This document shows, one piece after another, positions 22,230 through 34,476 of a DNA stretch of 64,000 bases (position 1 is the stretch's first letter; every line of letters begins with the position of its first letter). Position numbers and translations under genes: made by a program. The DNA is from Orychophragmus violaceus. Taxonomy: Eukaryota; Streptophyta; Magnoliopsida; Brassicales; Brassicaceae. The stretch spans positions 49,858,235-49,922,234 of the forward strand of contig CM058231.1 in assembly GCA_030180135.1 (NCBI GenBank). Direction: 5' to 3'. The notes below the pieces were generated by a model, which was not told the origin of the DNA, ran no database searches, and saw only the letters and a list, made by a program, of their open reading frames with translations.

Positions 22230-23080
22230 GTACTTGAATCTCTGTATTCATAATCCTTTTGTCTCAATATCTCGATTAGTCATAAGGCAAGATGAGTGTC
22301 ATCCTTATAAAGCCTAATCATGTTCATCGGACTCTGATTTGATACTGACAATCCAAACGACTCGGGACAGTCCGTTTGAGCATGGCCATGCATTTTCCAG
22401 TATTTAAATCTCCGATTGGCCTAGAGATATTCACTCCATTTATATTGGAGGGACAAATCCCATCTTGTTCCATCACTATAAACTACTCATTTCATAATAC
22501 ACCCAAACAAGGTCCTTATAACTATCGCTTAACGACAGCGTTAGACAATGATCAAAGCGTATCAGTTCATGTGCAGTCACATGCATGCGAACTCAGGTCT
22601 AAGGACTATACTCTATAGTCGTAGTAAGAATCTCTTATGACACATATATAAATATCCTAAAGAGTTCTTATAAGCGGGTCTTGTCCGGTCGTATGTACCC
22701 CAACATACACCTATGTACTGACTTTGATGCCGTGCATCTATGACATCCTGAGACTTTGTCATAAGTCACATACCAATCTAGTCTCACGCGGTTGTTGGTG
22801 TTCCAATTTCAACAACCTTCGACTAGGGACAGGATGATATAAGCCATCTATCAAATATAGGGTCTCATGATCAAGCTAAATGACTTTGATGACTCAAGAT
22901 CAAGTCACTTACTTCGATGACCTATAAAATGGTTCATATCATTTTGGAACGATTATTTCATCACAGTTAAAATAATCTTGAAAAATTATTTTATTAAACA
23001 TCTTAAATGTTTTACAAGAACATATCAATAACTAAATAAAGCCCTCAAACTCCCACTCAAATTTAGATTACATTTCAATG
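22230..23080. other. E2 3' untranslated region with conserved antisense ORF
   Basis: No sense-strand gene. The plus-strand 80-codon ORF at 22376-22618 corresponds to 11229-11471 in E1 and 63017-63259 (minus) in E6, with the same start and stop. Confidence 0.55.
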
Positions 23081-25092
23081 TCTCTAATGCCTACAGCTTC
23101 AGTCAGGTACTCGAGCTTAGGCCTTGGGAGTGGCTTTGTCAACGGATCAGCGACATTATCATCTGTCGGAACTCGGCTGATCTTGACTTCCTTTCTATTA
23201 ATGATATCACGTATCAAGTGAAATCATCTTAGTATATGCTTGGATTTCTGGTGTGATCTTGGTTCCTTTGCCTGAGCTATAGCACCATTGTTATCACAAA
23301 ACAGTGCCAGAGGCTCAGCTGCATTCGGTATCACACCTAGTTCAATAATGAACTTTCGTATCCAAACAGCTTCCTTCGCTGCTTCTGAGGCGGCGACATA
23401 TTCAGCTTCTGTAGTGGAATCAGCAACGGTGTCTTGCTTGGAGCTTCTCCAACTAATTGCACCGCCATTCAGACAAAAGATATAACCGGACTGTGACCGG
23501 AAATCATCTTGGTCTGTCTGGAAACTTGCGCCCGTGAATCCACTGACTTCAAGCACATCACTTCCACCGTACACCAAGAACTTATCCTTAGTATGTCTTA
23601 GATACTTCAGGATATTCTTGACGGCAATCCAGTGGTTTTCACCTGGATTTGACTGGTATCTACTCGTCATGCTCAATGCATAAGCAACATCAGGACGAGT
23701 ACAGATCATGGCATACATGACAGATCCTATTGCAGATGCATAAGGAATATTCTTCATGCGCTCAAGCTCAACAGCCGTCGTTGGCTCTGCTTCTTGCTTA
23801 GCGTTGTGCCATGTACCATTGGTGTGAAGCCCTTCTTGGAATCTGCCATGCTGAATCTATGCAGGACTTTGTCAATGTATGAATCTTGACACAAGCCTAT
23901 CAGCCTTTTAGATCTATCCCGGTAGATCCGGATTCCAAGAACGTATGCGGCTTCACCCATGTCTTTTATGGAAAAACAACTTCCAAGCCAGTCCTTTACC
24001 GACCGCAGCATTGGTACGTCGTTTCCGAGAAGCAGTATGTCATCGACATACAGAATAAGAAATACTATCTTGCTCCCACTAGTCTTTTTATACACGCATT
24101 GTTCTTCTTCGTTTCTGATGAAGTCAAATTGCTTGATCGCTTCATCAAAACGAAGATTCCAGCTCCTCGATGCTTGCTTCAATCCATAAATGGATTTATG
24201 AAGCTTGCATACCTTCCCAGCATTCTTTGGATCTATGTAACCGTCAGGTTGTGTCATATACACATCCTCTTCCAGAATTCCATTCAGGAAGGCGGTTTTC
24301 ACGTCCATCTGCCAAATTTCATAATCATGAAAAGCTGCAGTTGCTAGTAGAATCCGAATAGATTTCATCATAGCCACTGGGGAATAGGTTTCATCATAAT
24401 CCACACCGTGAACTTGCCTGAAACCTTTTGCCACCAACCTGGCTTTATAAATCTGGACATTTCCATCCACGTCAATCTTCTTCTTGAAGATCCATTTGCA
24501 CTCGATGGCTTTTACACCATCGGGTAAGTCAACCAACGAAAACACTTGGTTGACCGACATGGAGTCCATTTCGGAATCAGTGGCCTTAAGCCACTTAGAG
24601 GAATCTGGGCCCATCATGGCTTGATTGAAGTTCGATGGTTCATCACCATCAATGATCAGAAGATCATGACAGTTAGTCACGAGGAATCCTTGATATCTCT
24701 CGGGTTCGTGACGGATCCTCCCGGATCTTCGAACTTCAGGTACCACAGGTTCAGGCTCTACAATTTCTTGTAGGTCCTCCTGCTGCTCTTCCTCATTAGG
24801 TTGAGCAGTATCCTGTTCATCTTGAATTTCTTCAAGCAGTACCTTACTCCCACTGTTTTTCTTAGAGAGAAACTCCCTCTCAAGAAAATTACAATCCCGG
24901 GCAACAAAAATCTTGTTCTCGGATCGTAGGTAGAAGTAATAAGCCTTGGTCTCCTTCGGATAACCAATGAAGTAGCATTTGTCAGACTTTGGTGTAAGCT
25001 TGTCAGAGATTAATCTCTTGACATAGGCTTCACAACCCCAAATTCTAAGATAAGACAGCACTGGAGTTTCTCCAGTCCATAATTCATATGGT
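23081..25092 (-). pseudogene. E2 pol 3' half (integrase C-terminus, RT, RNase H)
   Basis: Downstream of the E3 insertion the frame continues with YELWTGETPVLSYLRIWG, KARLVAKGFRQVHGVDYDE, MDVKTAFLNG, YVDDILLLGND and RNase H GFTGASFQTD. A one-base deletion near 23786 shifts the frame in the RT/RNase H connection, and an AGA-to-TGA change near 23223 truncates RNase H. The RNase H motif has GFTG where E1 has GFTD, so a catalytic Asp is probably lost. This copy could not make active pol even before E3 arrived, if those lesions are older. Confidence 0.85.
25088..25092. repeat. Target-site duplication of E3 (left copy)
   Basis: ATGGT here and at 32523-32527 flank E3. Excision would restore the E2 integrase coding sequence at the CATATGGTGTC site seen intact in E1. 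Confidence 0.95.
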
Positions 25093-25772
25093 TGAAGGAT
25101 TATGCGTTTTTCCATGGTTCAATTCTCAGATTGCAACCTAGCACATAATCTTAAACAGATCTAGGTTCTTGTAATTGAATCATAAAACAAACCTGATCTT
25201 TACCTTTGCAGCGGAATGATTGGTGGTAATGACAAGATCAGATTAGAACAGATGAGTACCTGTTCCTCCTTTGGTATCCACACTCTTACAAGCGAGGAAT
25301 GGCTGCTAGACCGAGATGGAAGAACAACAAAGAGAGAGACTCAAGAGAGGGAGATGAGCCGCGGCTGCCTCTCCCAAAATCGTGTAGCCTTAGGGTTTCT
25401 CAACCCCTAAGTTGCAACTAAATTATCTCACTAATGGGCCCAAGTTTAATTAATTAAACTAATGGTCCATTAGACTTTTGGGCCCAAGACACAAATCAGA
25501 CAAAAGCCTGTTTGCTGTCTGGCCCAACTCTCTGTGCAAATACAGTAAATGCCTTAGCATCTTACCGCATTAATTCCATCTTAACTTTCCCGTTAGCTAT
25601 GGTGTGTGACCCTTTGGGATCATACAATACTGGTAATAAGTCCTAAACTTATAGATCAAGAGCGGACTCTAGCAAGCCATCATGATCACCCAGTATTTAT
25701 GACTTATGTCTGATCTTGACATTTATCATACTTTCTAGAGATAGTACAGTGGATTTCAAGACATTCCCAACA
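25093..25772 (-). repeat. E3 3' LTR (680 bp)
   Basis: TGAAGGATTATGCG...CCCAACA. Compared with 31843-32522 I see five substitutions, in the U5 part near 25146, in the middle near 25410, and three near the U3 end. The polypurine tract follows at 25773-25783. Confidence 0.95.
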
Positions 25773-25783
25773 ATCTCCCACTT

Positions 25784-26620
25784 GTACTGGAATCCTACAT
25801 TCCCTAATCCTTTTGTCTCAATATCTCGATCTGGCATAAGGCAAGATGCGTGTCATCCTTATATAGCCAGACCATGTTCATCGGACCAGATTTGATACTG
25901 ACAATGCAAATGACTTGGGCAAGTCCGTTTGGGAGTGGCCACTCTCTTACCAGCTATCAAGTCTCCGATTGGCCTAGAGATATTACCTCCGTTAAACGGC
26001 AGGGACAAATCCCATCTTGTTCCATCACTATGAACTACACACTTCATAATACACCCAACCAAGGTCCTTATAGCTCCCAATTACGAAACAGCGTTAGACA
26101 ATGATCAAAGTGTATCAATCCATGTGCAGCCATATGCATGCGAACTCAGGTCTAGGGACTATACTCTATAGTCGTATATGAGAACCTCTTATGACACAGA
26201 TATTAATATCTTGTAGAGTTCTCATCAGCGGGCCATGTCCGGTCATATGCTCCCCTACATATACCTATGTGTCGACTTTGATGCCGCGCATCTATGACCC
26301 CTCGAAACTTGGTCATAAGTCTCAACACAATATAGTCTCAAGTGGTTGTTGGTGTTCCAATTTCAACAACCTTCGACTATGGACACTATGATTTATGTCA
26401 TTTCGTTAAATATGGGGTTTCAGGATCAAGTCTGCTCATGTACTTCGATGGCCCATATATAATGACATGAATCATTTTGGAACGATTATTTATATCACAG
26501 TTAAAATAATCCAGAAATCATAGATTTCATAAACATAAAATATTATGTTTACATGAACCTTTCAAAACAACTAAGTAAAGCCCTTTATAAACTCCCACTG
26601 AAATTAAGACTACATCTTAA
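25784..26620. other. E3 3' untranslated region
   Basis: No sense-strand gene. It is well conserved with E5 (50246-51060) and more distantly with E1/E2/E6. A plus-strand ORF (25850-26104) retains the GQIPSCSIT block of the antisense ORF but has a different N-terminus. Confidence 0.55.
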
Positions 26621-29125
26621 TTTCACTCATCCTACAGCTACAGTCCGCGACTTGTGCTTAGGCCTAAGGAGTGGCTTCGTTAATAGATTAGCAACGTTCT
26701 CATTCGATGAAACTTGCTTATCTACTTAACATCTCTGTCATTTATCTCACGGAATAGGTTATACCTATCCTCAAGGTGTTTGGACCTCTGATGTGCAGCT
26801 AGTCTCATCTATGCTGGGAATCACATCAAATTCAGTGATGAACTCTTCTTTCCAAACAACCTCTTTCGCCGCTTCCCAAGCTGCGAAATGTTCAGCTTAA
26901 GTCATGGAGTCAGCAACAGTGCCTTGCACCGCCAGACAGACACAAGATATAACCGGACTGTGACCGGAAATCATCTTTGTCTGTTGGAAACTTGCCTTTC
27001 AGACTCTACCGACTTGTAGCACCTCACTTTCTCCGTAAATCAAGAACTTATCCTAAGTATTTTCCAAATACTTGAGGATATTCATTACGTCAATCCAGTG
27101 ATTTTTTTTTGCTGGATTTGACTGGTCTTTACTTGTCTTGCTTAACATTAAAGCAACATCAAAACAAGTATGTTTCATGGCATACATGATAGATCCAATT
27201 GCCGACGCATATGGAATCTCATCCATGCATTCAAGCTCAGCAGATATCGTAGGACACTGTTTCTTGCTTAACGTAATGCCATGTGACATTGGCATAAAAC
27301 CCTTCTTGGATTGCTGAAAACGTGTAGGACTTTGTCAATTTAAGAATCCTGACTTTGTCCTACCAGCTCTTTTGGATCTTTATCTTTAGATCCAAAATCC
27401 AAGAACATATGTGGCTTTACCCATGTCAATCATACAACAACTCCCAAGCCAGTCCTTTACCGACTGCAGCATTGGAACGTTATTTCCGAGAATCAGTATG
27501 TCATCGACATACACTATGAGAAATGCAACATCGCTCCCACTTATCTATTAGTAAACGCACAGTTCCACTTCGTTCCTGTTCAAGTCAAAACCTTGACTAC
27601 TTTAACAGAACGAAGATTCCAACTCCGATATGTTTGCTTCTATCCATGAATGGATCGATGAAGCTAACTTACATACAGTATAACTTTTCGGAGTCCGGGC
27701 TCACTTTCGCTTCTGTGAATTTCGCAGGTTCGTCACTTTCAATGATCATCAGATCATGGCAATTAATCACGAGAAATCACTCTCGGATTAGTGACGGATT
27801 CAAATCTGCGAACTTCAGGCTCTACAGGTGTAGATTCTACAGAAATCTGTAAATCCATCCGCTGCTCTCCCTCAACAGGTTGAGCAGCCTCCTGTATTTC
27901 TCGAATTTCTTCGAGTTATACTTTTACTCCCACTGTTTTTCTTGGAAAGCAACTTCCCTCCTAGAAAACAGAATTCCGAACTAACTAACTTCGTTTTCGG
28001 AATGGACGTAAAAGTAACAAGCCTTGGTTTCCCTAGGACAACCAGCGAAGTAGCACAACTACAAATACTCAGTAAAGACGAATTTGGATTATTTCCAGTC
28101 CACATTTATGTGGTGTCTTTCAACTGATATTGGTGGAACTATTTCAGCGTAAACTTAGATATTTCTAGAGTGTTATTCTTAAAGAATATCATGGAAGATT
28201 CGTGTGACTCATCTTTAATCATTTCTAATAAGATCTGATTATTTCTCACAGAAACACCTCAAGGTTTTCAGGAGAAATGAGCTGTGGAACGACTTCACAC
28301 TCATTCGGATGATCACACCATCAATGACTTAAGTATTCTTACTCGTGATCTAATCCAGATTCTCAATACTTCTGTCACTCAGATTCTATACCTCATTCTG
28401 GAACTCTTTCGACCACTTCAAAGAATTCTGACTCGTGTCTCATCAAATGAACACAGTCATACTCACTGAAGTAATCAGTAAAGATAATGAAGTACAGGAA
28501 ATTTTCTCTGGCATTACTGCTCATCGGGCCACATACATGAGTATGTTCAATGTCCAATAAGCCTTTGAGCCTTTCTCTAGCTCGGCTAAGATAGGCCCTT
28601 TGTCTTTTGGTCCAGTAAGCAGAATTCAAGTCTCATAAGATATCCGATCAAATGAGCCCAAAAGTCCATAACTATGGGATTTCTGAATCCGACTTACTCT
28701 ATGTGACCAAAACTTTTATGCCAAGAAAAATCAGGTTTAATTCATCAGATTTAAACCAATTCGGTATTTATGTTACATTTAGGCACTCTATGGTTTAAGA
28801 TATAAAACCCATTCCTTGAATAGGGTGCTACAATTAATATTTCATTAAGATCAAAAGAACAAAACTTGTCTTTTATCAAAATGAAAAACATTCAAATTCT
28901 TACAAGAAAATGAAAGACAACTCTGATTAAAGCAGGTACATTGTAGCAATTACTTAATACAAAACCAAGCCTCAAAGGCATCTACAAGTGAAAACCCTAC
29001 GGCTGAGGCAGCATCTATAGCTCCTTCCAGACACGCAGTTCCACTTGCCCTTCCTTCAACGTTCTACTGTTGCTTAGGCTCTGCATATTATAACAAATAT
29101 CAGTGCCACAACCAGTATACAATAC
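26621..29125 (-). pseudogene. E3 pol remnants
   Basis: Scattered frames show RNase H-flanking sequence (ELECMDEIPYASAIGSIMYAM, 27053-27295), a YVDD box in the 27500 region, and integrase (CGPMSSNARENFLYFIIFTDY, 28393-28629). About 440 bp between roughly 27680 and 27700, holding the KARLV and MDVKTAFLNG half of RT, are missing compared with E5 (52190-52640). Many further stops and indels make it unusable. Confidence 0.85.
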
Positions 29126-30017
29126 CTATAAGGTAGAACTTGAAGTAATAACATGAATACCTGAGGAAGTAGTCTCATACATCAACTTCAACTCCTCATA
29201 ATCTTCCATGAATTTAATGCAATCTCTCTTCCAATGCCCAGTCTCTTTACAGTAGCAGCACTTACCAACGTAAGAGGTATCTGACTCGGGCTCAGAAGAC
29301 ACACGCTTGCCATGATTCAAAATCTGGACAACTTTGTCTTCACCCTTGTCAGCATTAGGTTTAGTAAACCTACCCTTCTCCTTTATGAGATTATACAGGG
29401 TACTCTTCACGTATGGCTCAACTGTCTTGAGCATATCATGCTGATCAGTCAGCGTCTTCGTTAAGCCTTTCTTGATATAGTTCCTTCTGAACTTATCATA
29501 GCTTGACGGCAGTGACTGCAGAATGATCTCAGTTGCCAATTCTTGGCTAACTGGATAATCCAGTTTCCTCAGGTTATCAATGTAACCCATCATTTTACTG
29601 ACATGAGGACTTACTGGATGATCATTTGGTAGCTTGCAGCTAGTGAGAGACTTAACCAACTGGTATCTCTCCACTCTTACATGCTCCTGAAATTTCAATT
29701 TCAGGCTGCTGATCATCTCTATTGGCGACTCCATGTTCTCATATTGCTTCAGCAAATCTGATTCCATGGTAGCCAATATCAGACCACGCACATCTACCGC
29801 ATCATTATAATGCTTATTCTAAGCATCATATACTGCATGAGAGACATTGGACCCGATCCTCACGGGGAGAGCTCTCTCAAGTACATAGTCCTTTCTCTCC
29901 TGCCTGAGGACTAGCCTCAGGTTCCGCGACCAAGTCAAGAAATTTGATCCGTTCAGTTTGTCCATCTCAAGGACAGACCGGATCGAGAAAGTGTTTTTGA
30001 TTGTTTGTGCTATTCAT
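29126..30017 (-). pseudogene. E3 gag remnant
   Basis: The start at 30017 is followed at once by a frameshift relative to E5. An open stretch (29126-29791, 221 codons) keeps gag sequence VERYQLVKSLTSCKL, VSPHVSKMMGYIDNL and the zinc knuckle CCYCKETGHWKRDC. A stop near 29819 separates it from the N-terminus. The zinc knuckle is intact, but the protein would be N-terminally truncated. Confidence 0.8.
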
Positions 30018-31828
30018 AACTGAAATTTAGAGATAAATAGAGTTTTAGTTATTTAGTTCATAAAAGAGTAATCTTAATAACTTATAAGAAAACTCGCATT
30101 GCATTCATAATTTCTTTGTTTAACCTCATAAGAATGCAATGATTCCGAGACCCATGTTCAGCTAAGTCCAAAGTGGGCCACTGGCCGTCACCCGGAATTA
30201 GCTTTACTTGGTAAGCATACACACAGCTAGTTATTTCCATATAACTCTCGGTTGGGGATTGGGCCCAAGGCCCAATTCACCAGATGTCTCAAGGCCCGGG
30301 ACTCCCGATGGCCCAGTCAAGGAAACCAATCTCTTACAGCCAAATAATCACTAAAGTTTGGGACTCCCAATGAAATTAGTGACTATATACTACTTTACTT
30401 ACGCAAAAACAGACACCTCACACTGTAAGCCATATCTGTAATTGAATAAGCGTTAAGTAGCTGACAAGATTGGGCAAGACATCCAAGCTTGATATTGTTT
30501 TTGAGGATTTTAGGTTTCTTTCCAAAAATAGAAGATTACTATTTTGGGAAACTTTCCAATTCAGGTAACTTACTAAATGTGGAAACTTTCTATTTAGGAA
30601 AACCTACCAATTTTAGAAACTTTCTAAGTTCAGAAACTTACTATATTTAGAAATTTCTTAACATGCCAAAATTAGAAACTTCTAATCAAAGAAACTTTCT
30701 AATTTAATGTTTTATTAAAGTTTTTCGGATGGGTCACAAATTATAGGCCCAATTCTTGGCCCAAGACCACAGAATTCCAATTGGCCCAATAATTTGACAT
30801 AACCGAGTCGGTTCATTAATTCGTGTCCAAGACCAAATTAACTACTAAATCCAACTGGTTATTTACTAAACCAGACCAGCTCTAAATTATTTGGTCCAAC
30901 CAAATCAAACTTAGACCAGCCTTCGGTTTAGGTTAAAATTCAATTTTGAATTTAAATCCGGTTTAACCAGAAATTAAATAATACCAATTGTATTAAATAA
31001 TTTTCAGCAAACCGCGATTTGGGTTAACCGCTTGAACCACCAATTAAATTGGATCGGTTCAGTTAAGTCCAAAATCAGGAAGAAACACCTTGTGTTTTAG
31101 CCAATTTTGACCTAACTTGCGGTTTTGGTTAAAGCAGACAATGAACCACAATCGGTTTGATTGGTTCATTGTCGCGGGTTTAGGAAAAACGAACCACAAT
31201 AATCAAGGCTTTGAATTGGTTTTTGTCTTTAGCTTAAAGACAAAAAACCTTGAATGAATCGTTAAGCTTATGACAACATTCAACAATCAACAATCGATTC
31301 ATGACTTTAACAAACCATATGATATCGTGCGATCGTAATTCACATTCGCTAAACAACAAACATGATTTTGTCTTTTAGCTAAAGGACAAAATCATGATCT
31401 TTTACACATTAATTCAATCAATTAAACAATCGTTTGACCTTAAGCCAATAAGCATATCGAACGATACTCAATTCAATAATCATGGCCTCCATTATCGATT
31501 CATGCTCTTCACAACAAGACAAAACCGACATTGATCAATTAATTATCGATTCAATCAACTCAATGACTTTACCAAATTCGCTTGATAATTAATTTACGAT
31601 CATGTTATTATAATTCAAACAATCATTGTTACACGACATACACAATCAAATCGTTTCTCATATAATTATCAAATAAAAGAATCGATTAGGTCAAAATCTA
31701 AAGAAACCTAACACGTCTCTTATGCGATCGTGACATTAACAAAATTAAACATCGATTTCATGATTATCCAATCAACAAAAGCGATCATGCGATTCATATG
31801 ATCCAATCAACAAAAACCTAACAACCTA
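30018..31828 (-). other. E3 5' leader (about 1.8 kb, no gene)
   Basis: The part nearest gag matches the E5 leader (55034-55960), including a GGAAACTTTCTA-type array (about 30530-30710). The outer part, about 31030-31828, is AT-rich with many ATCGATT words and differs from E5. The primer site is at 31829-31841. Confidence 0.75.
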
Positions 31829-31842
31829 GGCTCTGATACCAC

Positions 31843-32522
31843 TGAAGGATTATGCGTTTTTCCATGGTTCAATTCTCAGATTGCAACCTAGCACATAATC
31901 TTAAACAGATCTAGGTTCTTGTAATCGAATCATAAAACAAACCTGATCTTTACCTTTGCAGCGGAATGATTGGTGGTAATGACAAGATCAGATTAGAACA
32001 GATGAGTACCTGTTCCTCCTTTGGTATCCACACTCTTACAAGCGAGGAATGGCTGCTAGACCGAGATGGAAGAACAACAAAGAGAGAGACTCAAGAGAGG
32101 GAGATGAGCCGCGGCTGCCTCTCCCAAAATCGTGTAGCCTTAGGGTTTCTCAACCCCTAAGTTGCAACTTAATTATCTCACTAATGGGCCCAAGTTTAAT
32201 TAATTAAACTAATGGTCCATTAGACTTTTGGGCCCAAGACACAAATCAGACAAAAGCCTGTTTGCTGTCTGGCCCAACTCTCTGTGCAAATACAGTAAAT
32301 GCCTTAGCATCTTACCGCATTAATTCCATCTTAACTTTCCCGTTAGCTATGGTGTGTGACCCTTTGGGATCATACAATACTGGTAATAAGTCCTAAACTT
32401 ATAGATCAAGAGCGGACTCTAGCAAGCCATCATGATCACCAAGTATTTATGACTTATGTCTGATCTCGACATTTATCATACTTTCTAGAGATAGTACAGT
32501 GGATTTCAGGACATTCCCAACA
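31843..32522 (-). repeat. E3 5' LTR (680 bp)
   Basis: Partner of 25093-25772, followed by the target duplication ATGGT at 32523-32527 and by E2 integrase sequence. Confidence 0.95.
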
Positions 32523-32527
32523 ATGGT

Positions 32528-34476
32528 GTCTTAGCTACTGCTTTTGATGGCGCTCTATTTAGAGTGAACACTGCTGTTAGCAGAGCATATCCCCAAAGGG
32601 ATATTGGAAGGTCTGTGTGACTCATCATAGACCGAACCATATCCAATAAGGTCCGATTCCTCCTCTCAGACACACCATTCCATTGAGGTGTTCCAGGAGG
32701 AGTGAGTTGGGAAACTATCCCACACTCTCTTAGATGATCACTGAACTCTTGGCTCAAGTATTCTCCTCCTCGGTCGGACCGAAGAGCTTTAATGCTTTTG
32801 CCAAGTTGGTTCTGTACTTCATTTTGGAATTCTCTGAATCTCTCAAACGATTCAGACTTATGTTTCATTAAATAAACATATCCATACCTGCTGAAATCAT
32901 CAGTGAAGGTAATGAAGTACTGATAGTTTCCTCTTGCATTTGTGGACATTGGGCCACACACATCAGTGTGTATCAGGCCCAATAAGTCACTGGCCCTCTC
33001 GTTGGGTTTATTAAAGGGGGCCCGCGTCATTTTGCCCATCAGGCAGGATTCGCATTTCTCACATGACTCAAAGTCAAATGAGCCAAGAAGTCCATTCGAA
33101 TGGAGCCTCTTAATGCGTTTCTCACTGATGTGCCCTAAACGACAATGCCATAGAAACGTTCGGTTCTCCTCATTAGGTTTGAACCGTTTGGTATTAATGT
33201 TATAAATTGGCGCGGATTGATCAAGTATGTAAAGCCCATTCGTAAGAGGGGCACAACCATAGAACAAATTATTGCGATTGAAGGAACATAATTTATTCTT
33301 AACTGAAAAATCATAACCTTCCAAATCCAACAAAGAAACTGAAATAATATTTCTGCTTATCGCAGGTACAAAATAGCAGTTATTAAGTTCTAAAACCAAT
33401 CCCGAAGGTAAAGACAACAAGTATGTGCCTACAGCTAGTGCAGGAACTCTCGCTCCATTCCCAACTCGTAGCTCCACTTGTCCTTGCTTCAGCCTCCTAC
33501 TGTTGCTGAGTGCCTGCATATTAGTACAAATATGAGCCCCACAACCAGTATCCATAACCCATGAGGTATTATCAGAAGTAGTTGTATTAACTTCTATAAC
33601 AAAAATACCTGATGAAGAAGTCTCCAGAGTCTTCTTCTTCAATTCCTTTAGACCTTCCAGGAATTTCTTACATTCTCTCCTCCAATGCCCTGGTTCTTTG
33701 CAGAACCTGCAGATGTCAGTAGGCCCAGCCTTGGACTTGGGCTTGGGCTTTGACGTGTCCTTGTCTGAGACTTGAACAGCCTTAGCCTTTCCCATGTCCT
33801 TGGCAGAGGATTTCTTAAAGCCCTTGCCCTTTTGCACCATAAGCACGTTGGGGTCCTTGGCTTTCCTCAAGTTGGGCTCTGCAGTCTTGAGCATTCCGTG
33901 AAGCTCAGGCAATGTCTTACTCAAGCCATGCATATTGAAGTTCAGGATGAACTGATCATAGCTTGCAGGTAAAGACTGCAGAACGATGTCGCAGGCAAGT
34001 TCCTGGCTGATAGGGCAGTCGAGTTTCTGAAGATGATCGAGATAACCCATCATCTTCAAGACATGAGGACTCACTGCCGCACTTGCAGCCATTTTGTAGT
34101 CTAAGAGGTTCTTAACTGTCTGGAACCTCTCAGTTCTTGCCTGCTCCTGAAAAAGCGATTTCAGGCTTGCCATTATCTCGATGGGCGACAGCACACTCTC
34201 GAACTGCATTTGCAGTTCAGGAGTCATGGTTGCCAACATCAGGCAATAGACATCATTTTCATCTGACGAATGCTTTTCCCAAGCATTTTGCAGATTCCTG
34301 GCGGCATTGTTTGGAGGCCTCTCGGGGAGGGGATCACGAAGGACATATTCCTTCTTCTCCTGCTTGAGGACCAGCCTCAAGTTCCTTGACCACGTCAGGA
34401 AGTTCGTTCTAGTCAGCTTCTCCTTGTCGAGAACAGACCGGATTGAGAATGTGTTTTGTGTGCTTGTTGTAGTCAT
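32528..34476 (-). pseudogene. E2 gag-pol 5' half (gag, protease, integrase)
   Basis: This open frame of about 650 codons starts MTTTSTQNTFSIRSVLDKEK. It contains zinc knuckle CRFCKEPGHWRREC, protease WVMDTGCGAHIC, the HHCC region WHCRLGHIS...CEKCESC, and the integrase D, D and E motifs (HTDVCGPM, LRSDRGGEYL, GVSERRNRT). The frame is open until it runs into the E3 LTR. It continues beyond E3 in the part ending at 23081. The gag C-terminal region matches E6 more closely than E1 (SDKDTSKPKPKSK). Confidence 0.9.

Larger units (their letters stand above)
25093..32522 (-). mobile_element. E3: copia-derived, non-autonomous element nested in E2
   Basis: This 7430-bp element has 680-bp LTRs (five mismatches noticed), the 5-bp duplication ATGGT, a primer site and a polypurine tract, all intact. 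Its gag-pol is riddled with indels and stops and lacks about 440 bp of RT (near 27680). LTR, leader and 3' untranslated sequence resemble E5 far better than the coding part does. It was probably mobilised in trans by a related element's proteins (inference). Confidence 0.9.
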
